Shown here piece by piece: positions 1 to 7,079 of a DNA stretch of 64,000 nt. Source of the DNA: Methanolobus psychrophilus R15. GTDB lineage: Archaea > Halobacteriota > Methanosarcinia > Methanosarcinales > Methanosarcinaceae. The notes under the pieces are model-generated. The model made no database searches and was not told the DNA's origin. It saw only the letters and a list, made by a program, of their open reading frames with translations. The first letter of the stretch is position 1. Each line of letters starts with the position of its first letter. The translations under genes and the position numbers were made by a program. The stretch covers positions 1,240,001 to 1,304,000 of the forward strand of contig CP003083.1 of the NCBI GenBank assembly GCA_000306725.1, in the 5' to 3' direction.

Positions 1-149
1 CCTGAAGCTGTTCTGTTCTTGTACATTGATTCCAGAATTGGACGAAACGGTTTCCAATCAATAAGTGATTCTATTTCTGCAAGCTTGTCTCCAACGGATT
101 GAAGGCGTTTATATTCTTCATTAAGAGCAAAATCAGTCAAATCATCCAT
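1..149 (-). CDS. IS5-like transposase, N-terminal part, cut by window edge
   Basis: The minus strand from the ATG at 147-149 reads about 49 residues without a stop to the window edge, beginning MDDLTDFALNEEYKRLQSVG. This resembles the N-terminus of transposases of IS5-like elements common in Methanosarcina; the assignment is from memory of the family and the DDE catalytic part lies outside the window. Whether the gene is intact cannot be judged. It sits beside two further insertion sequences, so this edge is an accessory region. Confidence 0.6.
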   Translation of the reverse strand, partial: MDDLTDFALNEEYKRLQSVGDKLAEIESLIDWKPFRPILESMYKNRTAS

Positions 150-616
150 AATACTTAATTTGTTTATCTATTATTTATATTTTAGTCTAATGTGGGTCTA
201 GTTTATCGAAATCCTCTGTGAATTATGGCTATGCTGTCTGGTTAGAGTTTTTATAATAGTATGGTGCTTACTTCATATGTATTTTTACTGAGTCAGAAGA
301 TAGTTTCAATAAGGGTATATAATGTGCTACCTTAAATAGAATAGGGCATAGTAGTAACTGGAGATAAGCGAAGATCGTATAATTCTCTTACACATGTGCC
401 CCCCTGTAAATAAGTGAGGCATAACCCCGATTTCCTATATTGTATCATAAAGTCCCCTTCAAAAACTCCCATTAACTCTCAGCAACCCAGGAGAGTTTGG
501 TTTAACTGGGAAATAGTGTAGAGCTTATTGCAGGAGGTCCACCAAGGGCATCATATTCCCACATGATGTCCTTTTCTTTTATTCGAAATTCAGTTTCAAT
601 AAGTGTACATATTTAG
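150..616. other. Intergenic stretch between two insertion sequences
   Basis: I see no convincing gene here. The stretch is A/T-rich and holds two small dyads: AACTCTC/GAGAGTT at 474-497, and GGGCATCAT/ATGATGTCC around 554-577, which look like insertion-sequence ends or terminators. The 12-mer AGTTTCAATAAG occurs at 302-313 and again at 592-603, just before the IS1-like left end. It probably contains the end of the IS5-like element and older insertion debris. Confidence 0.4.
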
Positions 617-837
617 CCGTGTCCTTGAGTGATTGACTTTTTCTTTATATACTTGTAAATCAATTTTCAAGGGGGAAAGTGAAATGACTTCTGAAATAGA
701 TTTGTCACACTTTTGGTGTTTAAATGAAAATTGTCCTGATTATGGATTAGAAAATCAAGGAAATATTGTTTTTAAATAAAGATATGGCAAGAGTAATCAC
801 GCACTTCTTAAATGTAGAACATGTAAGCATTGCTTTA

Positions 838-980
838 GTCAACGACCCCCGGCTGAAGTCGGGGGCTTGCACTTCAAGTTCTCAGTTAGCTGAGCAGAGT
901 ACAATAGGCTGGTTGATAGCAGCCCTTGAAGCAATGTTCTTACTAGCATTCCAGTCTGCATTTTCGGTATGACCACATTT
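838..980 (-). ncRNA. Candidate omega/reRNA at the tnpB 3' end
   Basis: In IS200/IS605 elements the guide RNA for TnpB overlaps the end of tnpB and runs to the right end. Here that is the minus-strand segment ending at 838, with the GC-rich hairpin at 846-865 just after the tnpB stop. The guide would then be the flank starting at 837 (minus strand taaagcaatgcttacatgtt), which is IS1 transposase sequence. The 5' limit given is a rough guess; only the hairpin and the element end are seen directly. Confidence 0.4.
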
Positions 981-1952
981 CTGACAGGAGAATGCATCCT
1001 GTTTCTTTCTGTTCTTATCTGAAATATGACCGCATCCTGAACATTGCTTTGATGTATATGCAGGATCAACGAACCTGACAATAACTCCATTGATTTTGGC
1101 TTTGTATTCTATGAATTGTCGAAGCTCGTTAAATGCCCATTTGACATATTTGTCCCTATCTACTTTTCTAACCGTTGTCCTTTCCCGAATCCCTGTAAGT
1201 TCTTCCAGAGCTATCGATCTGTTTGTGTCTTTAGCAGTTTGGACAATGTCTTTTGAAATACAATGGTTTGTATCTTTTTTGAATCTCCTTTCCTTTTTGC
1301 TTATTTTTCTCAGATGTCTCTTAGCTGAATAAGTTCCAACTGATTGTAGTTTTGCCTTTATCCGTGCATATTTTTCCCTGACTTTCTGGCATTTTTCTCC
1401 GGAATATATCTTTCCGTCAGAAGTTGCTGCAATGTTAACGATTCCAAGGTCAACTCCAAGGAACTCTTCCGAATTGATCGGAGTTGCTTCTGGTTGGTCG
1501 ATGACTATCTGGAGGTAGAATTTCCTGTTTTTATATATGAGGTCAATCTGCCCTTTTTTATTGTCGATATTTTTGTCTTTCCGGTATTTTATTTGCGTTT
1601 TAATTCTACCATCTAATGTAAGAATGGAAACAATATCTTTGCTGATAGATAGTATCCTCGGATCATAAACAACCGCCCCGTGTGGTTTGAATTGATGAAT
1701 TATCTTTTTATCGACTTTGTAACTCTCAGCTACTTTTGCAAATGCTCTGACAGCCAGTTGAGAGGATAAGGAGAATTTTTCTCTGATCTCGTAATAAAGG
1801 TGTTTCTGTAATTTGAATTTGCTGAAAACTCTTTTATTGTGTGCAAATTTTGAAATGTAATTGCATGCTTTATTAAAAGACTCCATTGTTCTCAGTAACT
1901 GGTCATGTTGTTCCGGAGTGGTTACTAATTTACTTTTAATTGTTAGGAGCAT
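882..1952 (-). CDS. tnpB: TnpB, RNA-guided nuclease of IS200/IS605 family
   Basis: The 356-residue protein has the usual TnpB layout: an N-terminal helix-turn-helix and wedge part, RuvC-I with Asp in LGVDLGIVNIA (about residue 168), RuvC-II with Glu in IALEELTGIR (about 250), a zinc ribbon with CSGC and CQKC (304-326), and RuvC-III with Asp in NADWNAS (about 333). All catalytic and zinc residues are present, so it may be active. TnpB proteins use an RNA from the transposon right end to cut DNA next to a transposon-adjacent motif and so help keep the element. The unusual context is its position inside an IS1 transposase gene. Confidence 0.92.
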   Translation of the reverse strand: MLLTIKSKLVTTPEQHDQLLRTMESFNKACNYISKFAHNKRVFSKFKLQKHLYYEIREKFSLSSQLAVRAFAKVAESYKVDKKIIHQFKPHGAVVYDPRILSISKDIVSILTLDGRIKTQIKYRKDKNIDNKKGQIDLIYKNRKFYLQIVIDQPEATPINSEEFLGVDLGIVNIAATSDGKIYSGEKCQKVREKYARIKAKLQSVGTYSAKRHLRKISKKERRFKKDTNHCISKDIVQTAKDTNRSIALEELTGIRERTTVRKVDRDKYVKWAFNELRQFIEYKAKINGVIVRFVDPAYTSKQCSGCGHISDKNRKKQDAFSCQKCGHTENADWNASKNIASRAAINQPIVLCSAN

Positions 1953-3109
1953 GCTATCACATAAAGATATGAATACATATGATTTTAAAGCACAGTAAGT
2001 AGACTGAAAGTATTCGGTTTCAGATTTAAAATGACGGTTAGATCGCTATAGTTAACGGAATTCCTCCTGCAACTGAAGTTGCAGGCATCCTTCCTCAATT
2101 TATCGTGAAACGAGAGGCACAGCTTTTTTCGGACTGGATACTCCTCAGGAAGAAGTTCTGAGAACTTTGGCCATGATCTCTGAAAAAGGAAGTATCTGTG
2201 GAGTTGCAAGAGCTACTGAACATGATAAAGGCACAATTTGTAAATGGGTTAAGGTCGCAGGAGCTCATTCTAAAGAAGTTACAGATTACTTCCTTAAGGA
2301 TATGAACCTTAAGAAAGTAGAAGTTGATGAGATCTGGTCATACATAAAAAAAGCAAAAGAACGTGACTGAAGATGATTCTGAAGAATATGGGAGCGTATA
2401 CTCATTCACTGCAATTAAAAGTGATACCAGACTGTTTCTTGTCTATCATGAAGGAAAACGGAGTGCAGAGGATGCAATCAAGTTGTTCGGTGAGATTGAG
2501 AAGATGCGCAACGCATCTTCTCCTATCCCCATATTCATTTCAAATGACTGGGATGCCTTTGAAGAAGGACTTGTAAACGTTTGTGGTCAGATGGAACTAT
2601 CACAATACAAAGGCATTGGAAGAAAACAACTACACAGTTGATTCCAGTTGAGAATCTAAAGTATATCAAAGTATATAAGAAAAAAGTAAAAGGTTATGTG
2701 ATCAGTACAGTTTCTTGTATTGTTTTTGGAGATCCTGATGATACATTCAAAATACTTAGAGCTTGTTTTGAGGACTGTATTGGTACTTCATATGTAGAAA
2801 GGATGAATCTTACAATTCGAACTTCTCTTGCAAGGTTCATAAGGAAAGGAATGAATTTTAGTAAAACACTGGCAATGCATCAGAAATCCCTTGATCTCTT
2901 CCATGCGTGGTATAATTTTGTCAAACCTCATGATTCTCTGAAAGTTAAAGTTAATTCAGGGAAAAGAAAATGGTTGCAAAGAACTCCGGCAATGGCGGAA
3001 ATAATAACTGACCATATATGGACTTAAAAAGAACTACTAACATTCAGAGTTCCAGTTCAATAACATAAGGACACGACCTCTTTTTAATATAGTAGCGGTT
3101 GAACCATGA

Positions 3110-3152
3110 GTGGGCATGAATCGGAGGGTGCTACTCCTTCATATATGCCCAC
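3110..3152. repeat. Hairpin GTGGGCAT/ATGCCCAC
   Basis: An 8-bp perfect outer stem (GTGGGCAT at 3110-3117, ATGCCCAC at 3145-3152) encloses a smaller GGAG/CTCC stem. It stands 34 bp beyond the IS1 right end and before an unrelated minus-strand gene. It could be a terminator for the gene at 3232, which runs toward it, or the subterminal hairpin of a lost IS200/IS605-like element. The rest of 3028-3231 shows no gene. Confidence 0.5.
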
Positions 3153-3231
3153 ATCCGACCACAAATGGTGTTCGTAGTATATGCTCAAAAGCCGGATAAT
3201 TATGCGTTCACTCAGTTGGTCAGGAATATTG

Positions 3232-3765
3232 TCACATGTGCTTCTTCCCAAGATAGTTTCTCACAGCAAAGAATACAGCAATACTCTTTGTGGTTAAGGT
3301 CTCTTCATATAACCGACACAATTCTGCAGACTTGATAAGACTCAATCTTGCTTTATTCATCCCCATATAATCACCCAGGTTCAATAGTTCTTCCCGTGAT
3401 AGAGATTGAATAATCTCTATGCAGGCATTAAAGTTGAGCTTTTTCTGCTCATTCGTCAAATCTGTTGATGGTTCAATGAGCAAAGACTTAATTCGGGATT
3501 GTTTTTCTATATGATTTGACGATGACAAAAACTTAATATTTTCACGCATCTTTTCAAATTGCTTTGTTGATGCGTCAGATGAACAGAGTGATGCTCTGCC
3601 CAAGAAATCCTCCACTGTTATTATCGATTGGTCACGTTCCCATAAACTCAGTCCATTCCAGAATTTAGTTAAGTCATGTAATTCAGTTGAAGCCATGCCG
3701 ATGTTTGATTCATCGAGTCTGTTGTTTTCTTTATTATCCACAATGTCCCTTCTCCGCAAATACAA
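3232..3765 (-). CDS. Hypothetical protein, 177 residues
   Basis: I do not recognise a family. The protein is soluble, charged and probably mostly helical, with no membrane segment or zinc motif. Its TTG start at 3763-3765 directly follows the TAA stop of the upstream 44-residue ORF (ATC TAA TTG), which suggests coupled translation; an internal ATG (MASTELHDLTKFW, about residue 24) is the alternative start. The C-terminal part (KSIAVFFAVRNYLGKK) is the most hydrophobic segment. It appears to be the last gene of a small operon beginning with an AbrB-like protein at 3921-4064. Confidence 0.55.
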   Translation of the reverse strand: MYLRRRDIVDNKENNRLDESNIGMASTELHDLTKFWNGLSLWERDQSIITVEDFLGRASLCSSDASTKQFEKMRENIKFLSSSNHIEKQSRIKSLLIEPSTDLTNEQKKLNFNACIEIIQSLSREELLNLGDYMGMNKARLSLIKSAELCRLYEETLTTKSIAVFFAVRNYLGKKHM

Positions 3766-3900
3766 TTAGATAATAGTCTCTAGGGGGTCTTGTATCTTTT
3801 CCAGCTCAGGCTGAATATCTGCCACATTAACATCGAGGTATTTCATCGAACTGTAGAGCATAATAAAGTGAAAATCTCTTGCACTTTCAACGAGTTGCAC
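3766..3900 (-). CDS. Small hypothetical ORF, 44 residues
   Basis: From a possible GTG start at 3898-3900 the minus strand reads 44 residues (VQLVESARDFHFIMLYSSMK...) and ends with TAA immediately before the TTG start of the 177-residue gene. The open frame continues upstream of the GTG, so the start is uncertain. No family is recognised. Support comes only from the contiguous arrangement AbrB-like, this ORF and the 177-residue ORF with no space between the last two. Confidence 0.3.
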   Translation of the reverse strand: MQLVESARDFHFIMLYSSMKYLDVNVADIQPELEKIQDPLETII

Positions 3901-3920
3901 CCACAGCCCTGCCTGCGTTC

Positions 3921-4064
3921 TCAGTGAACAGGTTTGAGCGCAAGGTATCCTTGCAGTTTGATTATCTCGAAAAGCTGACCTTTATCGAAACCCTCGCTTT
4001 CTACAATATTTTTAGGTAGTGTTATTGAATACTGACCATTTCTCTTTTGAAGTTTGACCGTCAA
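3921..4064 (-). CDS. AbrB/MazE-like small DNA-binding protein, 47 residues
   Basis: Starting at TTG 4062-4064, four bases after GAGGTGA, the minus strand encodes MTVKLQKRNGQYSITLPKNI and then VESEGFDKGQLFEIIKLQG. The pattern of basic start, QYSITLPKNIV and GFDKGQ is that of the swapped-hairpin AbrB/SpoVT domain used by antitoxins and transition regulators. Such proteins bind DNA as dimers and often repress their own operon. It lies 20 bp upstream of the 44-residue ORF. A toxin of a known family is not visible, so the antitoxin role is only inferred. Confidence 0.65.
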   Translation of the reverse strand: MTVKLQKRNGQYSITLPKNIVESEGFDKGQLFEIIKLQGYLALKPVH

Positions 4065-4191
4065 AATGTCACCTCTTTTACATTGCTACAATTAGCAATG
4101 TTTCTAGCAATATACAAGGTTATTTTCAGGTCAAGAAAACATTAAAGCAGAGAAAGCTAAAAGTCTAAAAATAGAACATACCCAGAAAGAT

Positions 4192-4266
4192 TTATATTGT
4201 TCCAAAAACTACGCCCAGTATTTCCAGTTCCTTACCTTCTATCCCATCGGTTGTTGTTACTAACAT
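4192..4266 (-). pseudogene. Truncated YbjQ/UPF0145-like gene
   Basis: After AGAGGTGT an ATG at 4264-4266 opens a 24-residue frame, MLVTTTDGIEGKELEILGVV then FGTI, that stops at 4192-4194. The sequence matches the start of YbjQ-type (UPF0145) proteins, which are usually about 105 residues. The rest of the gene is missing, so this is a stump left by a deletion. The downstream neighbour is the AbrB-like operon, suggesting that the accessory zone reaches to about 4300. Confidence 0.6.
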
Positions 4267-4310
4267 GTTACACCTCTTAAATTAAATAATTCTGGCATGA
4301 ATAGTGGATT

Positions 4311-6053
4311 TTAAATCCCTGCCTTCTTCAGCGTGACAATAAACCTGCTGCCGATACCAGGCTCACTCTCGACCCTTATCGAGCCATTCATACCTTCAAC
4401 CAGACCTTTGGTGATTGCAAGACCAAGACCACAGCCTCCTGCAGTGCGGGTTGATGTGCTGTCTATCTGGTAGAACTTATCGAATATATGTTCCGCATGG
4501 GACGGATCAATGCCTATACCCGTATCGCTGACAATTACTTCGATGTTATCACCGGACTCTTGTGCAAGAACAGTTACACTTCCGCCCCTTTGAGTGAACT
4601 TGACAGCATTGTTCAGCAGATTGACAAATATCTGGATGAGCTTATCCCGATCCGCAAGGACTGCCGGAAGGGACCGGGATATATCCGCCCCGAGGGCAAC
4701 TCCTTTACTCTCCGATAAACGGTGGATGTTCTCAATGGAATGGTCCAGAACCTCCTGCAGGCTCACCGGTTCCATATTGAATTTCATCCTGTTGGATTCG
4801 ATCCTGGAAATATCCAGCAGGTCGTCGACAAGTCTTGCCTGCCTGTCAACATTGCGTACTATGAGTGCAAGCAATTGATTCCTGACAGCAGGGTCGCACC
4901 TGTCCTCCAGCAGGAACTCACTTGAAGTCTTCATGGCAGTCAGGGGAGTTTTGAGCTCATGCGAGACCATGGACAGGAACTCATTCTTCAACCCGTCAAG
5001 CTCCTTGAGCTTTATATTCGCAGCAGTCAGAGATTCATTGGACTCCTGAAGTTCGCGGGTCTTTTTCTCAACTTCCCTCTCAAGAGTCTTATTCCAGTTA
5101 AGAAGGATAATATATACCTGGGAACTCACAAACAGGATGAAAAGCACAGAGACAGCTGCAACGGTGAACAGTTTTACATACACAGAGAGAATAATATCAT
5201 CAACAGCATCACCTGGGCTAGTAAGACCCACGGACCACCGCTGGTTGTACCAGTTTACAGGAGAATAGGAAACCAGCACATATTCACTGCCATCCGGAGT
5301 TTCCTGCCAGTATTTACCATTGCCCATCATTCCTCCCATCTGCGCCTCAAGGATATGCAGACGATCGGTGTCATTCTTATCCGTATGGTCAAGATAATTT
5401 GTGCCTTTCTCATAGGTGCCTGACTGGTCGTAGAGTATCATGCCTTTATCATTCACAATATAGACATAATTACTGCTGTCTGAGGTTGTTTCAAATTGCT
5501 CTATGATATTCTCATCAGAAACAATCCCGAGGATAGAACCCCTGAACTGGCCGTTCTCAAACACAGGGACCCATACATAAGCTCCAAAAATACCCTCCAT
5601 CGTGCTCACGGGTTCGGATATGTAAACCTGGCCTGTGTCCCTGACATGTTCAAAAGCCCAGGTCATATTGTTAGAATAAAGATTGAAACCCAGGGGCACA
5701 TTTTCCACAGGATAGCCCGAAACGACCGTGCCATTTACGTCGATGAATTCCAGCACGTAGTAAATGTCTGCGACTTCATATACCGTTTCGAATTCAGACA
5801 TGAACATATCTTCAGGAACCCCCTGCTGCTTTTGTGCCACCACCTCCAGCAGCAGCACTCTTTCGTTGAGCAGTTCCCCGATGGAGTACGAGACATATTG
5901 AGTAAGGATGAGTTGCTGGGTCTGGTATTGTTCTTCTACGATGGACCGGACCTCATCATTGGCCCTCATCCAGAGAAAGAAGATAGAACCTACCAGTAGC
6001 AGCACTATAACTGCAAAAACAACGAGACTCCATCTGTTTTTTTTGTTTAACAT
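4311..6053 (-). CDS. Membrane sensor histidine kinase with Cache-type sensor
   Basis: The protein has one membrane helix at residues 8-28, an extracellular double-Cache-like domain of about 240 residues, a second helix near 288-318, a coiled coil (KTLEREVEKKTRELQESNE), and HisKA with the phospho-accepting histidine at about 365 in SMVSHELKTPL. A full HATPase follows with N box NLLNNAVKF and G boxes DTGIGI and GLGLAI. It would sense an external ligand and phosphorylate a response regulator. The gene follows the regulator at 6093-6605 by 39 bp in the same direction, which suggests a cognate pair. Confidence 0.9.
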   Translation of the reverse strand: MLNKKNRWSLVVFAVIVLLLVGSIFFLWMRANDEVRSIVEEQYQTQQLILTQYVSYSIGELLNERVLLLEVVAQKQQGVPEDMFMSEFETVYEVADIYYVLEFIDVNGTVVSGYPVENVPLGFNLYSNNMTWAFEHVRDTGQVYISEPVSTMEGIFGAYVWVPVFENGQFRGSILGIVSDENIIEQFETTSDSSNYVYIVNDKGMILYDQSGTYEKGTNYLDHTDKNDTDRLHILEAQMGGMMGNGKYWQETPDGSEYVLVSYSPVNWYNQRWSVGLTSPGDAVDDIILSVYVKLFTVAAVSVLFILFVSSQVYIILLNWNKTLEREVEKKTRELQESNESLTAANIKLKELDGLKNEFLSMVSHELKTPLTAMKTSSEFLLEDRCDPAVRNQLLALIVRNVDRQARLVDDLLDISRIESNRMKFNMEPVSLQEVLDHSIENIHRLSESKGVALGADISRSLPAVLADRDKLIQIFVNLLNNAVKFTQRGGSVTVLAQESGDNIEVIVSDTGIGIDPSHAEHIFDKFYQIDSTSTRTAGGCGLGLAITKGLVEGMNGSIRVESEPGIGSRFIVTLKKAGI

Positions 6054-6092
6054 GAGGTCAGGATATAAAAGAGATGAGCGGGAGAATAAGGT

Positions 6093-6605
6093 TTATACAG
6101 TGCCTCTTCTGAGCACTATCCTGATACGGGCTTTCAGTTCCTTGAGGTTGAAAGGCTTTGTAACATAGTCATCTGCGCCCAGTTCAAGCCCTTCCACCTT
6201 ATCGTCTACCTCTCCTTTTGCGGTCAGCATTATGATAGGGATATGCCTGGAAGCCGGGTCAGCTTTAAGAAGCTGGCATACTTCAAAACCATCCATACCT
6301 GGCATCATAATATCAAGAAGGATTATGTCAGGATTTTCAGATTTTGCCTTCATGATACCTTCATATCCATCAAGAGCTTCTATAACATTATAGCCCTCTG
6401 TTTCAAGCGCTAACTTGAGTGCGGTTGATGCGTCGATCTCTTCGTCTACGATGAGGATCTTCTCACGTATGTCGGACAGAAAGGCTATCCTCTGCCTGAT
6501 AAGGCTTTCATCCATTCCAAGTGACATGGCAATTTCCTTATCTGTCATGTGTGGATTCTGCTCCATCAGTGCCAGGATCTTCGGGTCAATGTTTTCAGTA
6601 TTCAT
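6093..6605 (-). CDS. Response regulator with N-terminal helix-turn-helix
   Basis: About 170 residues from the ATG at 6603-6605; a TTG five codons earlier is less likely. The first 45 residues look like a small helix-turn-helix (LALMEQNPHMTDKEIAMSLG, then DESLIRQRIAFL). A CheY-like receiver follows with the acidic pair VDEE, the phosphorylated Asp in LLDIMMPGMDG, Thr in LTAKG and Lys in YVTKPF. The DNA-binding-like part precedes the receiver, the reverse of the common OmpR order. It lies upstream of the sensor kinase in one likely operon. Confidence 0.85.
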   Translation of the reverse strand: MNTENIDPKILALMEQNPHMTDKEIAMSLGMDESLIRQRIAFLSDIREKILIVDEEIDASTALKLALETEGYNVIEALDGYEGIMKAKSENPDIILLDIMMPGMDGFEVCQLLKADPASRHIPIIMLTAKGEVDDKVEGLELGADDYVTKPFNLKELKARIRIVLRRGTV

Positions 6606-6673
6606 GGTAATACTACCCAAGCTATGAATAAGTATAGCAGGATGATGCTATTAAAACCTTTCCAAATATCAAA

Positions 6674-6707
6674 GAGTTATATCTTAATTAGACCAGTCGT
6701 CCAAATT
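6674..6707 (+). promoter_or_regulatory. Promoter and possible operator of the winged-helix gene
   Basis: GAGTTATATCTT at 6674-6685 fits a TATA box about 25 bases before a start near 6704. TCGTCCAAATT at 6697-6707 overlaps that point and resembles the TCGTCAAGT motif found at the exporter promoters near 11419 and 16087. This suggests that the downstream regulator, or one like it, controls both itself and the exporters. The motif match is seen; the binding is inferred. Confidence 0.35.
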
Positions 6708-6753
6708 AAAGAAAGTATTATAACCCATCAATGAATATCTAAGGTACGATACA

Positions 6754-7029
6754 ATGGATGCACTGGAAGAGATATTTGGAAAGACAGCCCAGATGACCGT
6801 TCTGAAAAACCTGATACAGCATCAGAATGAATCAACTTATCTTTCAGGGATAGCAGAGGAAACCGGCCTGTCCCATTCCAGCGTGGCAAGAGTTATCGCT
6901 CCTCTTATCAAAACAGGAATCGTTCTTGAGAAACCCCTCGGTAAACAGATACGCACTTTCCGCCTGAACCTTGATAATGAGAAAACGCATCTGATCCTTG
7001 ATTTTTACAACAGGCTGAACGAAAGATAA
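6754..7029 (+). CDS. Winged-helix transcriptional regulator, 91 residues
   Basis: A single compact wHTH protein: MDALEEIFGKTAQMTVLKNL, then an ArsR/MarR-like recognition helix (LSGIAEETGLSHSSVARVIA) and a wing (GIVLEKPLGKQIRTFRLN). No ligand domain is attached. It probably acts as a dimeric repressor. It is convergent with the first exporter operon and is the only stand-alone regulator beside the exporter array, which makes it the first candidate to bind the motif shared by those promoters. Confidence 0.8.
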   Translation: MDALEEIFGKTAQMTVLKNLIQHQNESTYLSGIAEETGLSHSSVARVIAPLIKTGIVLEKPLGKQIRTFRLNLDNEKTHLILDFYNRLNER

Positions 7030-7079
7030 TCCTTCCTCAGGATTTATCCATTTCCATAATATCAGGCAGGATAATACTC

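Larger units (their letters stand above)
838..2104 (-). mobile_element. IS200/IS605-type element carrying only tnpB
   Basis: The boundaries are inferred from the IS1 gene it cuts: bases up to 837 and from 2105 rejoin in frame. Read on the minus strand, the element starts right after TTTCAC, ends with GTTGAC, and makes no target duplication, as expected for single-strand transposition of this family. Both ends carry a hairpin with a TGAA loop: CCTGCAAC/GTTGCAGG at 2066-2085 and CCCCCG/CGGGGG at 846-865. No TnpA (Y1 transposase) gene is present, so movement would need TnpA in trans. Confidence 0.8.
684..3027 (+). pseudogene. IS1-family transposase, disrupted
   Basis: The frame opens at ATG 684 after GGGGGAAAGTG. 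It encodes a zinc-finger-like start (WCLNENCPDYG, then CRTCKHCFS), meets an in-frame TAA at 777-779, and is cut after base 837. Joining 837 to 2105 restores the frame exactly, giving CFSETRGTAFF. Helix-turn-helix residues follow (CGVARATEHDKGTICKWVKV), then the DDE region. The frame must shift near 2345-2362 (before the TEDDSEEYGS segment) and again near 2600-2630 before the C-terminal part (YVERMNLTIRTSLARF, then HAWYNFVKPHDSL). One stop, two frameshifts and one insertion make it a clear pseudogene. Confidence 0.8.
617..3076 (+). mobile_element. IS1-family element, interrupted by a tnpB element
   Basis: The left end around 618 (CGTGTCCTT followed by ATTGA) and the right end around 3075 (read on the minus strand CGTGTCCTT, then ATTGA) form imperfect terminal inverted repeats. 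Between them lies one transposase reading frame with a zinc-finger N-terminus and an IS1-like DDE part, split by a 1.27-kb insertion at 838-2104. Without the insertion the element would be about 1.2 kb. No clear target duplication is visible at the two flanks. The transposase also has a stop and two frameshifts, so the element cannot move by itself. Confidence 0.7.

Noticed and set aside
302-603. GTTTCAATAAG copies as CRISPR repeats
   Set aside because: Only two copies 290 bp apart, without spacers of constant length and with no cas genes.
2345-2362. A-run as programmed -1 frameshift site of the IS1 transposase
   Set aside because: The next coding frame needs a +1 change, and the gene is already broken by a stop and an insertion.
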